A stretch of 54,975 bases of DNA, from positions 1 through 54,975 of the forward strand of contig NZ_JAHBYG010000028.1 of assembly GCF_019636075.1 (NCBI RefSeq), in the 5' to 3' direction. Under the pieces are notes generated by a model, which was given only the letters and a program-made list of their open reading frames with translations, was not told where the DNA came from and ran no database searches. This DNA is from Ferrovibrio sp. (lineage in GTDB: Bacteria; Pseudomonadota; Alphaproteobacteria; Ferrovibrionales; Ferrovibrionaceae). The position numbers and the translations under genes are program-made. Below are positions 16,988 through 25,023 of this stretch, in pieces. Position 1 is the first letter of the stretch, and each line of letters begins with the position of its first letter.

Positions 16988-19033
16988 ATGACCAAGAGCC
17001 CTGATTCGACTGCATCCGCCGACGCGTCTCTTCGCAGTAGCAGCAAAGCCGCGCCAGTAAAGGCCGAAAAACCTTGGCTTTTCCGAACTTATTCGGGCCA
17101 TAGCTCGGCCAAGGCGTCCAATGAGCTGTATCGCACCAATCTGGGGCGCGGCCAGACCGGCTTGAGCGTGGCTTTCGACCTGCCGACCCAGACCGGTTAC
17201 GACAGCGACCATGTGCTGGCGCGCGGCGAGGTGGGCAAGGTGGGCGTGCCGGTGTCGCATCTGGGCGATATGCGCATGCTGTTCGATGGCATTCCGCTCG
17301 GCCAGATGAACACCTCGATGACCATCAACGCCCCGGCGGCCTGGCTGCTGGCGCTGTATATCGCCGTGGCCGAGGAGCAGGGCGCCAAGCGGGCCGAGCT
17401 GAACGGCACGGTGCAGAACGACATCATCAAGGAATATCTCTCGCGCGGCACCTATATCTTCCCGCCGGCGGCGTCCATGCGGCTGATCACCGATGTGATT
17501 GCCTTCACCTATCGCGAGCTGCCGAAATGGAACCCCACCAATGTGTGCAGCTACCATCTGCAAGAGGCCGGCGCCACGCCGGTGCAGGAATTGGCCTATG
17601 CGCTGGCCACGGCGATTGCGGTGCTGGATGCCGTGAAGGAGTCCGGCCAGGTTCCGGAGGCGGATTTCGCCCAGGCGATGAGCCGCATCAGCTTTTTCGT
17701 CAATGCCGGCATCCGCTTCGTCACCGAAATCTGCAAGATGCGGGCTTTCGTCGATCTGTGGGAAGAGATCGGCCGCGAGCGTTACGGCGTCACCGATCCG
17801 CGCGCCTTGCTGTTCCGCTATGGCGTGCAGGTGAACAGCCTGGGCCTGACCGAGCCGCAGCCGGAGAATAACGTCTACCGCATCCTGCTCGAAATGCTGG
17901 CTGTCGTATTGTCCAAGAAAGCCCGCGCCCGCGCCGTGCAATTGCCGGCCTGGAACGAGGCTTTGGGCCTGCCGCGCCCCTGGGATCAGCAATGGTCGCT
18001 GCGGTTGCAGCAGATCGTGGCTTACGAAACCGACCTGCTGGAATACGAAGATCTGTTCGACGGCAATCCGGCGATCAATGCCAAGGTGGAAGAACTCAAG
18101 GCCGCCGCCCGCGCCGAGTTGAAGCGCATCGAGGATATGGGCGGCGCCATCCAGGCGGTGGAAAGCGGCTATCTCAAGCAGGCTTTGGTGGAAAGCAACA
18201 CCAGCCGGGTGCGCGGCATCGAAACCGGCGCCATCACTGTGGTGGGCGTGAACAAGTTCACTGAAAGCGCGCCGTCGCCGCTGGTGTCTGGCGACACCGA
18301 TGCCATTATGACCGTGGATGCCGCTGCCGAGGCCGAACAGATCGAACGCCTCAAGGCCTGGCGTGCGCAACGCGACGCAGCCGCTGTGGAAGCCGCGCTG
18401 AAAGACCTGGAAGCCGCCGCGCGCGAGGGCCGCAATATCATGGAACCCAGCATCCAGGCCGCCAAGGCCGGCGTCACCACCGGCGAATGGGCCGGCTGCC
18501 TGCGCGGCGTGTTCGGCGAATACCGTGCGCCCACCGGCGTGTCGGCCTCCAGCAATGCGCTGGCCGATGACGGCATGGATGAATTGCGTGCCGAGGTGGC
18601 CGCCATCGCCAAGCGGCTCGGTCGCCCGATCAAGCTGCTGGTGGGCAAGCCTGGCCTGGATGGCCATTCCAACGGCGCCGAGCAGATTGCCGTGAAGGCC
18701 CGCGATAGCGGCATGGAAGTGGTCTACGAGGGCATCCGCCTCACGCCCGAACAGATCGTGTCGGCGGCCTTGGAAGAGGGCGTGCATCTGGTTGGGTTGT
18801 CGATCCTGTCCGGCAGCCATGTGGAACTCGCCACCGATGTGCTGGCCCGCATGCGCGCCGAAGGCATCGGCGATGTGCCGGTGGTGGTGGGCGGCATCAT
18901 CCCGCCCGAGGATGAGCGCAAGCTGAAGGCGGCCGGAATCGCCGGCGTATTCACGCCGAAGGATTTCAACCTCACGCAGATCATGCACGAAATCGCCCGC
19001 CTGGTGGATCGCACTTATTCCCGCGCGGCGTAG
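16988..19033 (+). CDS. ecm: Ethylmalonyl-CoA mutase (coenzyme B12-dependent)
   Basis: Ecm rearranges (2R)-ethylmalonyl-CoA to methylsuccinyl-CoA using adenosylcobalamin. The 681-residue protein has a mutase TIM-barrel domain (about 30-520) with LSVAFDLPTQTGYDSD, MNTSMTINAPAAWLLALY and GTVQNDIIKEYLSRGTYIFP. A C-terminal B12-binding domain (about 545-680) follows, with the base-off cobalamin motif DGHSNGAEQIA and later GLSILSGSH. The family was first called MeaA; the ccr/mcd neighbours fix it as Ecm rather than methylmalonyl-CoA mutase. The first 25 residues are Ser/Ala-rich and non-conserved. The start is ATG at 16988 with a weak GGGTGG upstream. Confidence 0.95.
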   Translation: MTKSPDSTASADASLRSSSKAAPVKAEKPWLFRTYSGHSSAKASNELYRTNLGRGQTGLSVAFDLPTQTGYDSDHVLARGEVGKVGVPVSHLGDMRMLFDGIPLGQMNTSMTINAPAAWLLALYIAVAEEQGAKRAELNGTVQNDIIKEYLSRGTYIFPPAASMRLITDVIAFTYRELPKWNPTNVCSYHLQEAGATPVQELAYALATAIAVLDAVKESGQVPEADFAQAMSRISFFVNAGIRFVTEICKMRAFVDLWEEIGRERYGVTDPRALLFRYGVQVNSLGLTEPQPENNVYRILLEMLAVVLSKKARARAVQLPAWNEALGLPRPWDQQWSLRLQQIVAYETDLLEYEDLFDGNPAINAKVEELKAAARAELKRIEDMGGAIQAVESGYLKQALVESNTSRVRGIETGAITVVGVNKFTESAPSPLVSGDTDAIMTVDAAAEAEQIERLKAWRAQRDAAAVEAALKDLEAAAREGRNIMEPSIQAAKAGVTTGEWAGCLRGVFGEYRAPTGVSASSNALADDGMDELRAEVAAIAKRLGRPIKLLVGKPGLDGHSNGAEQIAVKARDSGMEVVYEGIRLTPEQIVSAALEEGVHLVGLSILSGSHVELATDVLARMRAEGIGDVPVVVGGIIPPEDERKLKAAGIAGVFTPKDFNLTQIMHEIARLVDRTYSRAA

Positions 19034-19070
19034 GCCGCCAAGAGAATGTCTGCGGCGTGATACTCATAAT

Positions 19071-19158
19071 CGTCACCACCGGGCTTGTCCCGGTGGTCCA
19101 TGCCTGACGCAGCAAGGCTACTCGACGATGGATGCCCGGAATAAATCCGGGCATGACG
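19071..19158. repeat. 88-bp paired-palindrome intergenic element, copy 2
   Basis: It has the same length and design as the element at 13585-13672. CCACCGGG/CCCGGTGG lies at 19076-19096 around CTTGT. An inverted second hairpin, ATGCCCGGA/TCCGGGCAT, lies at 19132-19154 around ATAAA. The ends read CGTCA and TGACG and the inner flanks TCCATG and GATGGA. It follows the ecm stop by 37 bp and may terminate that transcript. Confidence 0.8.
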
Positions 19159-19244
19159 ATTAGGAGCAGTTGTGAGGGGTGTGACACCCTTGCGAATTCA
19201 CAGTCTGGCGTTATCCTCGGGCGATATCCATTCTTGAGGCCGCC

Positions 19245-19544
19245 TTGTCCAGCACCGCAACGTCTTCGCCATTCCTGGGCCGCATCGCCGCCAGCCTGCT
19301 CGCTGGCTTTCTGCCGCCCGTGCTGCTGATCGGCATCCTGGCCTATCGCAGTTGGGGCAACGAGCCGCTGGGCCTGTGCTATCGCGTGCCGGGCACCGGC
19401 GGCACCCTGCCGATCCGCATGAGCCCGGCGGAAGGTGTGTTCACCTGCGGCCTGCATTGGGATTATGTGGCGCTGAATATCGGCCTGCCGGCGCTGGCGC
19501 TCAGCGTGGTTGCCTGGTGGGTGATCGGCCTGCTGCGGCGCTAA
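19245..19544 (+). CDS. Small membrane protein of unknown function
   Basis: I do not recognise this 99-residue protein. It has two hydrophobic segments (about 11-33 and 75-95) with a loop between them that contains two cysteines (GLCYRVPG and FTCGLHWDY). This suggests a periplasmic loop that could hold a disulfide. The start is a TTG at 19245 with GAGG 5 bp upstream; no better ATG exists in frame. The stop is one base before the GTG of the APH/ATPase gene, so the two are very probably co-translated. Confidence 0.6.
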   Translation: MSSTATSSPFLGRIAASLLAGFLPPVLLIGILAYRSWGNEPLGLCYRVPGTGGTLPIRMSPAEGVFTCGLHWDYVALNIGLPALALSVVAWWVIGLLRR

Positions 19545-19545
19545 C

Positions 19546-21027
19546 GTGTCCGATCCCAATCCCGCCGCTATCGAAAGCCTGTTCGATCCGGCGCCCACGA
19601 TCATCGAAACCCATATCTCGAAAATCTTCCTGAGCGGCGACCGTGCTTTCAAATTGAAGAAAGCCGTGAAGCTGCCCTTCATCGATTTTTCCACCCTGGC
19701 CTTGCGCAAGGAGGCCGCCGAGCGCGAATTGCGTTTCAACCGCCGCTCGGCGCCGGATTTGTATCTCGGTCTGCGCGGGGTGTGGCGCGCTGCCGATGGC
19801 CGCCTGCGCCTCGATCCGCCGCCGGGCGAAGCGATTATCGAATGGCTGGTGGAAATGCGCCGCTTCGATACCGAGGCTACGCTGGATCGCCGCCTGGCCC
19901 ATGGCCTGCTGACGGCAGACGACATGGATGCGGTGGCAGCAGCCGTGTATGACCTGCATGCCAAGGCGGAACGCTCGCCGCGCGATGCCTTCGCCACGGC
20001 GGATGATACCGCGCGCAAGAATCTGGTCTGCTTCCAGCGCCTGGAGCCAGCAGCCATGCCCGTCGCGGAAGTGGCGGCCATGCATGCGGCGCTGATGGCT
20101 GAAATCGCGCGCCATGATGCCTTGCTCAGACAGCGCGGCCCGGCCGGCTTCGTGCGGCGCTGCCATGGCGACCTGCATCTGCGCAACATCGCCTGGATCG
20201 ATGGCCGGCCCTTGCTGTTCGATTGCCTGGAATTCGACGATGCCCTGGCCGAGATCGACACGCTCTACGACATCGCCTTCCTGGTGATGGACCTGCTTTC
20301 GGTCGGGCGCCGCGATCTCGCCAACCGGCTGCTCTGCCGCTATCTCGAATTGCTGACTGATGATGCCGGCCTGGCCTTGCTGCCGCTTTATGTCAGCCTG
20401 CGTGCTGGCATCCGCGCCCATATCGCCGGGCTGAATCCGAAGGAATGGCCGCGCGGCGCGGAATATCTCGCTTTGGCACATCAGGCCTTGCAGCCCGTGC
20501 ATCCGCGCCTTGTCGTGCTGGGCGGCGGGTCCGGCACCGGCAAAACCCTGCTGGCGCGCGGCCTGGCGCCGCTCTTGCCCGGTGTGGCCGGCGCTGTGGT
20601 GGTGCGCAGCGATGTCACCCGCAAGGCGCTGTTCGGCCTGGATGCCTTGCAGCCGCTGCCGCCAGCGGCTTATGCGCCGGAAGTCAGCGCGCGGGTTTTC
20701 GCCGCCATGCGGGCGCGGGCCCGCGCGCTGTTGCTGGCCGGGCAATCGGTGATCCTGGATGCCGTGCATGGCAATGTGCAGGAACGCACCGCCGCCGAGG
20801 CACTGGCCGCCGAGCTGGGCGTGTCCTGCCAGGGGCTCTGGCTGGTGGCATCCCAGGATGTGCAGATCAGGCGCGTGACGGCGCGGCAGGGCGATGCATC
20901 GGATGCCGATGCCGATGTGGTGCGCAAACAGCAGGCGATGCAGCCGCCCGAGGATTGGCCGCATCTGGATGCCGGCCAGGATGCCGCCGCCACATTGGCG
21001 GCAGCCTGCGGGGCGCTTGGCCTTTAG
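19546..21027 (+). CDS. Aminoglycoside phosphotransferase-like / AAA ATPase fusion protein
   Basis: This is a 493-residue two-domain protein. The N-terminal half (about 1-315) is a choline/aminoglycoside-kinase-like domain with the Brenner motif CHGDLHLRNIAWIDGR and the metal-binding Asp in LLFDCLEFDD. The C-terminal part (about 320-493) is a P-loop kinase of the AAA_33 type with the Walker A GGGSGTGKTLLARG near 325-338. The fused architecture is common in Proteobacteria, but its substrate is not established, so a resistance role should not be assumed. GTG at 19546 starts one base after the upstream stop. The 3' end overlaps the convergent M17 peptidase gene by 4 bp. Confidence 0.88.
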   Translation: MSDPNPAAIESLFDPAPTIIETHISKIFLSGDRAFKLKKAVKLPFIDFSTLALRKEAAERELRFNRRSAPDLYLGLRGVWRAADGRLRLDPPPGEAIIEWLVEMRRFDTEATLDRRLAHGLLTADDMDAVAAAVYDLHAKAERSPRDAFATADDTARKNLVCFQRLEPAAMPVAEVAAMHAALMAEIARHDALLRQRGPAGFVRRCHGDLHLRNIAWIDGRPLLFDCLEFDDALAEIDTLYDIAFLVMDLLSVGRRDLANRLLCRYLELLTDDAGLALLPLYVSLRAGIRAHIAGLNPKEWPRGAEYLALAHQALQPVHPRLVVLGGGSGTGKTLLARGLAPLLPGVAGAVVVRSDVTRKALFGLDALQPLPPAAYAPEVSARVFAAMRARARALLLAGQSVILDAVHGNVQERTAAEALAAELGVSCQGLWLVASQDVQIRRVTARQGDASDADADVVRKQQAMQPPEDWPHLDAGQDAAATLAAACGALGL

Positions 21028-22409
21028 CGTTTCCCGAAGCGGTCCTCGACGAAGCGGAACAGCGCGCGCAGGCCGGTGGCTTCGCCGCCCACCGGGCGGC
21101 CGGGGCGCGGACGCGGCGACCAGCCGAAGGTATCCAGATGCGCATAGGCGCGCGTCTCGGTCACGAATTCCTTCAGGAACAAGGCGGCGGTGATCGACCC
21201 GGCAAAGGGGGTGTCGCCGGCATTGTTGATATCGGCCACCTTGCTATCCAGGTAATCGCGATAGGGCGCATGCAGCGGCAGGCGCCAGAGCGGGTCGGCG
21301 GCATTCAAACCGGCCTTCAGTAGAGCTTCCGCCAGCGCATCATCGGGCGAGAACAAGGCCGGCAGGTCGGGGCCCACGGCCACGCGTGCGGCGCCGGTCA
21401 GGGTTGCCGCATCCAGCAGCAGATCGGGCTTCTCGGCATCGGCATCGGCCAGCGCATCGGCCAGGATCAGCCGGCCTTCCGCATCGGTATTGCCGATCTC
21501 GACGGTGAGGCCCTTGCGGCTGCGGGTCACGTCGCCGGGGCGGAAAGCATCGCCGGAAATCGCATTCTCCACCGCCGGGATCAGCAGCCGCAGCCGCACA
21601 TTCAGCTTGCGCGCCATGATGGCCTGGGCCAGGCCCAGCATGATCGCCGCGCCACCCATATCCTTTTTCATCAGCAGCATGCCGGAAGCCGGCTTGATAT
21701 CCAGGCCGCCGCTATCGAAGCATACGCCCTTGCCAACCAATGTGAGTTTCGGCGCCTTGGCCGAACCCCAGGTGAGGTCGATCAGCCGCGGCTGGCGATG
21801 GGCGGCGGCAGCCCGGCCCACCATATGCACCAGCGGATAGCCCTTGCGCAGCGGCTCTCCCTGCACGATGCGCAGCTTGGCCTTATGCGCCTTGGCAACC
21901 TTGGCAACCGCATCGGCCAGTTCGGCGGGGCCGAGATCGCCGGCCGGGGTGTTGATCAGATCGCGCGCCAGCACGATGGCATCGTGCAGCGCGCGCACGC
22001 GGGCCTTGTCGGCATGCTCAGGCCAGACCAGGCGCGGCGCCGCCTTGATGGGCGGCTTGCGATAGCGGCTGAAACGATAATCCTGCAAGGCCCAGCCCAG
22101 CGCCGCCAGTTCAGCCTGTTCGGGCTTGAGCGCGGAAGCGAAATGGTAGGTGTTCGAGCCAACAGCGGCGGCAATCGCGGCATAGGAAAACGGATCGGGC
22201 TGCGCCGGCAATCCGGCCAGCACGCGGGTTACGCGGCCCTGGCCGTCGGGGATGGTCAGCACCTGGCCCGGCTTGCCCTCGAAGCCCTGCGCCTCGGCCC
22301 AGGCCAGCACAGCAGGCGCCTCGCGGCGGCGCTCGTTGTTCCATTCGCCGGGGGCGAACAGCCAGATCGGCAGCGGTTTGGCGGCTTTGTCCAGAAGCGG
22401 CAGGGGCAT
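21024..22409 (-). CDS. Leucyl aminopeptidase family (M17) metallopeptidase
   Basis: This 461-residue cytoplasmic exopeptidase would remove N-terminal amino acids. The M17 catalytic domain shows VGKGVCFDSGGLDIKPASGM with the metal-binding Asp, LLMKKDMGGAA with Lys/Asp ligands, and the signature NTDAEGRLILADAL. The N-terminal domain (about 1-160) is shorter and less conserved than in E. coli PepA, typical of the PepB-like alphaproteobacterial branch. The ATG at 22409 has GTGGAG upstream; the in-frame ATG at 22445 is less well placed. It is divergent from the GST gene. Confidence 0.9.
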   Translation of the reverse strand: MPLPLLDKAAKPLPIWLFAPGEWNNERRREAPAVLAWAEAQGFEGKPGQVLTIPDGQGRVTRVLAGLPAQPDPFSYAAIAAAVGSNTYHFASALKPEQAELAALGWALQDYRFSRYRKPPIKAAPRLVWPEHADKARVRALHDAIVLARDLINTPAGDLGPAELADAVAKVAKAHKAKLRIVQGEPLRKGYPLVHMVGRAAAAHRQPRLIDLTWGSAKAPKLTLVGKGVCFDSGGLDIKPASGMLLMKKDMGGAAIMLGLAQAIMARKLNVRLRLLIPAVENAISGDAFRPGDVTRSRKGLTVEIGNTDAEGRLILADALADADAEKPDLLLDAATLTGAARVAVGPDLPALFSPDDALAEALLKAGLNAADPLWRLPLHAPYRDYLDSKVADINNAGDTPFAGSITAALFLKEFVTETRAYAHLDTFGWSPRPRPGRPVGGEATGLRALFRFVEDRFGKR

Positions 22410-22491
22410 CGCAGGCTCCACTCTCTTTGCAAGCAATCCGTCCACGCTTTATAAGCGGGCCGGCAGCACAACGAAAGCCGGAGCAAATTCC

Positions 22492-23133
22492 ATGGCGCGT
22501 CTCACTTTGGCGATTGGCAACAAGAATCACTCCTCCTGGAGCCTGCGGCCCTGGCTGGCCCTGAAAGCCGCCGGCGTGGCTTTCGATGAATATCCGGTGG
22601 CGTTGCGCCAGCCCGACAGCAAGGCCCGCATCCTGGCCTTCTCGCCTTCGGGCAAGGTGCCGGCGCTGAAGCATGGCGACCTGCTGCTGTGGGATTCGCT
22701 CTCGATCTGCGAATACGTGGCCGAAACCTATCCGCAGACCGGACTATGGCCGGTGGATGCGGCGGCCCGCGCGGTGGCGCGCAGCGTGGCGGCCGAGATG
22801 CATTCCGGTTTCATGGGCCTGCGCCGCGACCTGTCGATGGATATCCAGCGCCGCCTGCCGCTGCCCGATCTGGCTGAGGATACCCGCGCCGATATCGCCC
22901 GCGTGCTGGCGGTGTGGAATGAATGCCGCGCCACATACGGCCAGGGCGGGGCGTTTTTGTTCGGCCGCTTCAGCGTGGCCGATTGCATGTATGCCCCGGT
23001 GGTGACGCGGTTCCGCACCTATGGCTATGGGCTGGATGCGGTCTGCCAGGCCTATTCGGATGCCGTGTTCGCCCATCCGGCGATGGTGGAATGGTGCAAG
23101 GCGGCGGAGGCGGAAACCCCGCTGCCGCTGTAA
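22492..23133 (+). CDS. Glutathione S-transferase family protein
   Basis: This is a 213-residue cytoplasmic protein. The N-terminal thioredoxin-like domain (1-80) has NKNHSSWSLRPWLALKAAG, where a Ser replaces the catalytic Tyr/Cys of other classes. The glutathione-binding segment is SGKVPALKHGDLLLWDSLSI. The C-terminal helical domain has the N-capping motif GRFSVADCMYAPV. The SSWSLRPW form resembles the YfcF-like and related groups. The substrate is unknown. CGGAG lies 7 bp before the ATG. It converges on the TAXI protein gene with three bases between stops. Confidence 0.9.
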   Translation: MARLTLAIGNKNHSSWSLRPWLALKAAGVAFDEYPVALRQPDSKARILAFSPSGKVPALKHGDLLLWDSLSICEYVAETYPQTGLWPVDAAARAVARSVAAEMHSGFMGLRRDLSMDIQRRLPLPDLAEDTRADIARVLAVWNECRATYGQGGAFLFGRFSVADCMYAPVVTRFRTYGYGLDAVCQAYSDAVFAHPAMVEWCKAAEAETPLPL

Positions 23134-23136
23134 TCC

Positions 23137-24201
23137 CTAGCTCAGCAGGCCGGCTTCGCGGTAATAGCGTTCGGCGCCGAAATGCAGCGGCGTGGAAAGG
23201 CCGGTGAGTGCGGTTTGCGGGCGGATCTGCTGGGCTTTCACATGGCCGCCATCCAGCAGCTTGCGGTTGGCCGGATGCCATAGGGCGGCGGTCACCGCAT
23301 AGATCAGGTCGGGATCGGCGTTTTCCGAAACCACCCATTGCATGCCGATGCCCAGCGTCTCGGTCTCGTTCTTGCGGCCATAAACGCCGGCCGGGATTAC
23401 CTCGCGGTTGAAAAATCGGTGGCGCCGCAGCGCGGTTTCTATCGCTTTGGTGGATAGCGGCAGAATATCGGCGGCGCCGGCGGCGATCAGGTCTTCCACC
23501 AGCGGTGCCGGATGCCCGGCGATCATGAAAAACGCATCCAGTTCGCCGCGCAGCAGCCGGTCTGCCGCCTCGCCGGGCTCCACCTCCGCCACCTTGATCT
23601 GGCCCAGCCGCACGCCATAGGCATTCAGAATGATTTCCACGTTGAAGCGGGTGCCGGATCCGGCGCGGTCGATGGAAACCAGCTTGCCCACCAGGTCGCG
23701 GATATCCTCGATCCCGCTGCCCTTGCGCACCACCAGATGCACGGTTTCGGAATACAGGTTGGCAATCACCCGCAGCTTGGGCTGTTTGGCGCGGCGGAAA
23801 TAAAACCCCTCGCCGTTATAGGCGGAATAGACCAGATCGGCCTGGGCAAAGGCGCTTTCGATGCTTTCATTGGATACGGCGGCGATATTGGCCACCGAGC
23901 CGGCGCTGGTCAGCGCCACGGCGATCAGGCCGGGCACGCCGCAAGAACCGCCGCGTGCGCAGGGGCGGCTGCCGGTGGGATTGGAAATCGCCGAAGCCAC
24001 CAGGGTGCCGACCGGAAAAGCGGTGGTGGCTGCCGATCCGGTGAGGATGCGGAAGAATTTAAGGTCTTCCGCCGCCGCGCGCGGTTGCGCCATGGCGGCC
24101 TGGGCCGGGCCGGGTAGCATCAGGCCAGACACTGCCATGCCCGGCAGCGCCAGGGCGGAGCCTGCTGCCAGGCTGGACAGGAAGAAGTCGCGGCGGCGCA
24201 T
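23137..24201 (-). CDS. TAXI-family TRAP transporter substrate-binding protein (orphan)
   Basis: This 354-residue protein starts with a twin-arginine-like signal (MRRRDFFLSSLAAGSALALP), so export by Tat is plausible. The mature part is a TAXI-type periplasmic binding protein: FFRILTGSAATTAFPVGTLVAS, then SVANIAAVSNESIESAFAQ, then AYNGEGFYFRRAKQPKLRV and LVGKLVSIDRAGSGTRFNVE. TAXI proteins deliver ligands to fused DctQM permeases, but no permease gene is next to it, so it may use one encoded elsewhere (for example 37180-39255) or act as a sensor. An insertion rich in Cys/Gly/Arg (about residues 78-90) is unusual for the family. Confidence 0.87.
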   Translation of the reverse strand: MRRRDFFLSSLAAGSALALPGMAVSGLMLPGPAQAAMAQPRAAAEDLKFFRILTGSAATTAFPVGTLVASAISNPTGSRPCARGGSCGVPGLIAVALTSAGSVANIAAVSNESIESAFAQADLVYSAYNGEGFYFRRAKQPKLRVIANLYSETVHLVVRKGSGIEDIRDLVGKLVSIDRAGSGTRFNVEIILNAYGVRLGQIKVAEVEPGEAADRLLRGELDAFFMIAGHPAPLVEDLIAAGAADILPLSTKAIETALRRHRFFNREVIPAGVYGRKNETETLGIGMQWVVSENADPDLIYAVTAALWHPANRKLLDGGHVKAQQIRPQTALTGLSTPLHFGAERYYREAGLLS

Positions 24202-24257
24202 GGGGGCAGTCTATACCCCGCGCCGATCAGGGCAAGCCGGAAAGCATGACGCTTCGG

Positions 24258-24539
24258 CTACCGGCCGTATTTCAGCTTGCCGATCAGCACCAGCATGGTG
24301 AGCACCAGGGTCACGCTGTTGGCCGCGATCAGGGCCACCGAACCGATCATCAGGCCATAGATCAGCCAGAGCGAGATGCCGCTCACCATCAACAGAAACA
24401 TGCCCAGCGAGATATCGCGGGCCGAACGGGTGCGCCAGACCTGGATCACCTGCGGCAGGTAGGCCACGGTGGTCAGGGTGCCGGCCAAAAGGCCCACGGC
24501 CTCGAAAAGCACCGCGTTGTCGATGAGGGCATTGCCCAT
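24258..24539 (-). CDS. SemiSWEET / PQ-loop sugar transporter
   Basis: This 93-residue protein has three membrane segments and the PQ-loop motif YLPQVIQVWRTRSARDIS. Both features define bacterial SemiSWEETs, which dimerise into a six-helix sugar uniporter. The second half shows LGMFLLMVSGISLWLIYG, the conserved Asn/Trp-bearing region of the transport path. The ATG at 24539 gives the usual length; upstream in-frame codons overlap the HIT gene. It follows that gene by 13 bp and is probably in one transcript with it. Confidence 0.88.
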   Translation of the reverse strand: MGNALIDNAVLFEAVGLLAGTLTTVAYLPQVIQVWRTRSARDISLGMFLLMVSGISLWLIYGLMIGSVALIAANSVTLVLTMLVLIGKLKYGR

Positions 24540-24552
24540 GATAGTTTTAGGA

Positions 24553-24963
24553 TCAGAGCCTGGCGATGAAGGCGTTTTGCAGCTTGGTGATGATACCGCG
24601 CAAATCGCCCGGGTCATAGGGCTTTGGTTCCACCTTGCCCCAGATCGGGCCCGGCCAGGCCGGGTCTTCCTTGAAGCGGGCGATCACATGCACATGCAGC
24701 TGCGGCACCACATTGCCCAGCGCCGCCGCATTCATCTTGTGCGGCTGGAACACATGCTTCAGCACCCGCTCGGCCTGGGCGATCTCGTTGATCAGCAGCT
24801 TGCGCTGCTTTTCGCTGAGGTCGCAAATCTCGGTCAGGTTCTCAGCGGCGGGCACCAGAACCAGCCAGGGATACTGGCTATCGTTCATAAGCTGCACGAG
24901 GCAGAGTTTCATCCGGCAAATCGGCAGAGTGTCGCGCCGTAATTGCTCGTGCAATTGGAACAT
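24553..24963 (-). CDS. HIT domain-containing protein
   Basis: This 136-residue cytoplasmic protein belongs to the histidine-triad superfamily of nucleotide hydrolases and transferases. The triad region reads VPQLHVHVIARF, so it has the form HxHxI rather than the full HxHxHxx, as in many bacterial HIT proteins of this subgroup. Upstream it has PWLVLVPAAENLTEI, the typical strand that frames the nucleotide pocket. It is divergent from the RlmI-like gene (60 bp) and leads the SemiSWEET gene. The specific substrate is unknown. Confidence 0.88.
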   Translation of the reverse strand: MFQLHEQLRRDTLPICRMKLCLVQLMNDSQYPWLVLVPAAENLTEICDLSEKQRKLLINEIAQAERVLKHVFQPHKMNAAALGNVVPQLHVHVIARFKEDPAWPGPIWGKVEPKPYDPGDLRGIITKLQNAFIARL

Positions 24964-25023
24964 GGATACTTCTCGCTTCTAGGCCATTTATGGAGTATCG
25001 CTCGCGGTGGATATCCGATTGTC

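Noticed and set aside
16967..18988. Long open frame (673 codons) opposite ecm
   Set aside because: It has the same His/Gln/Ala-rich composition and no motifs, and lies across a well-conserved mutase gene.
19546..21027. APH-like domain considered as an aminoglycoside resistance gene
   Set aside because: The fused P-loop kinase domain and the chromosomal setting match a widespread housekeeping-type fusion, with no mobile element nearby.
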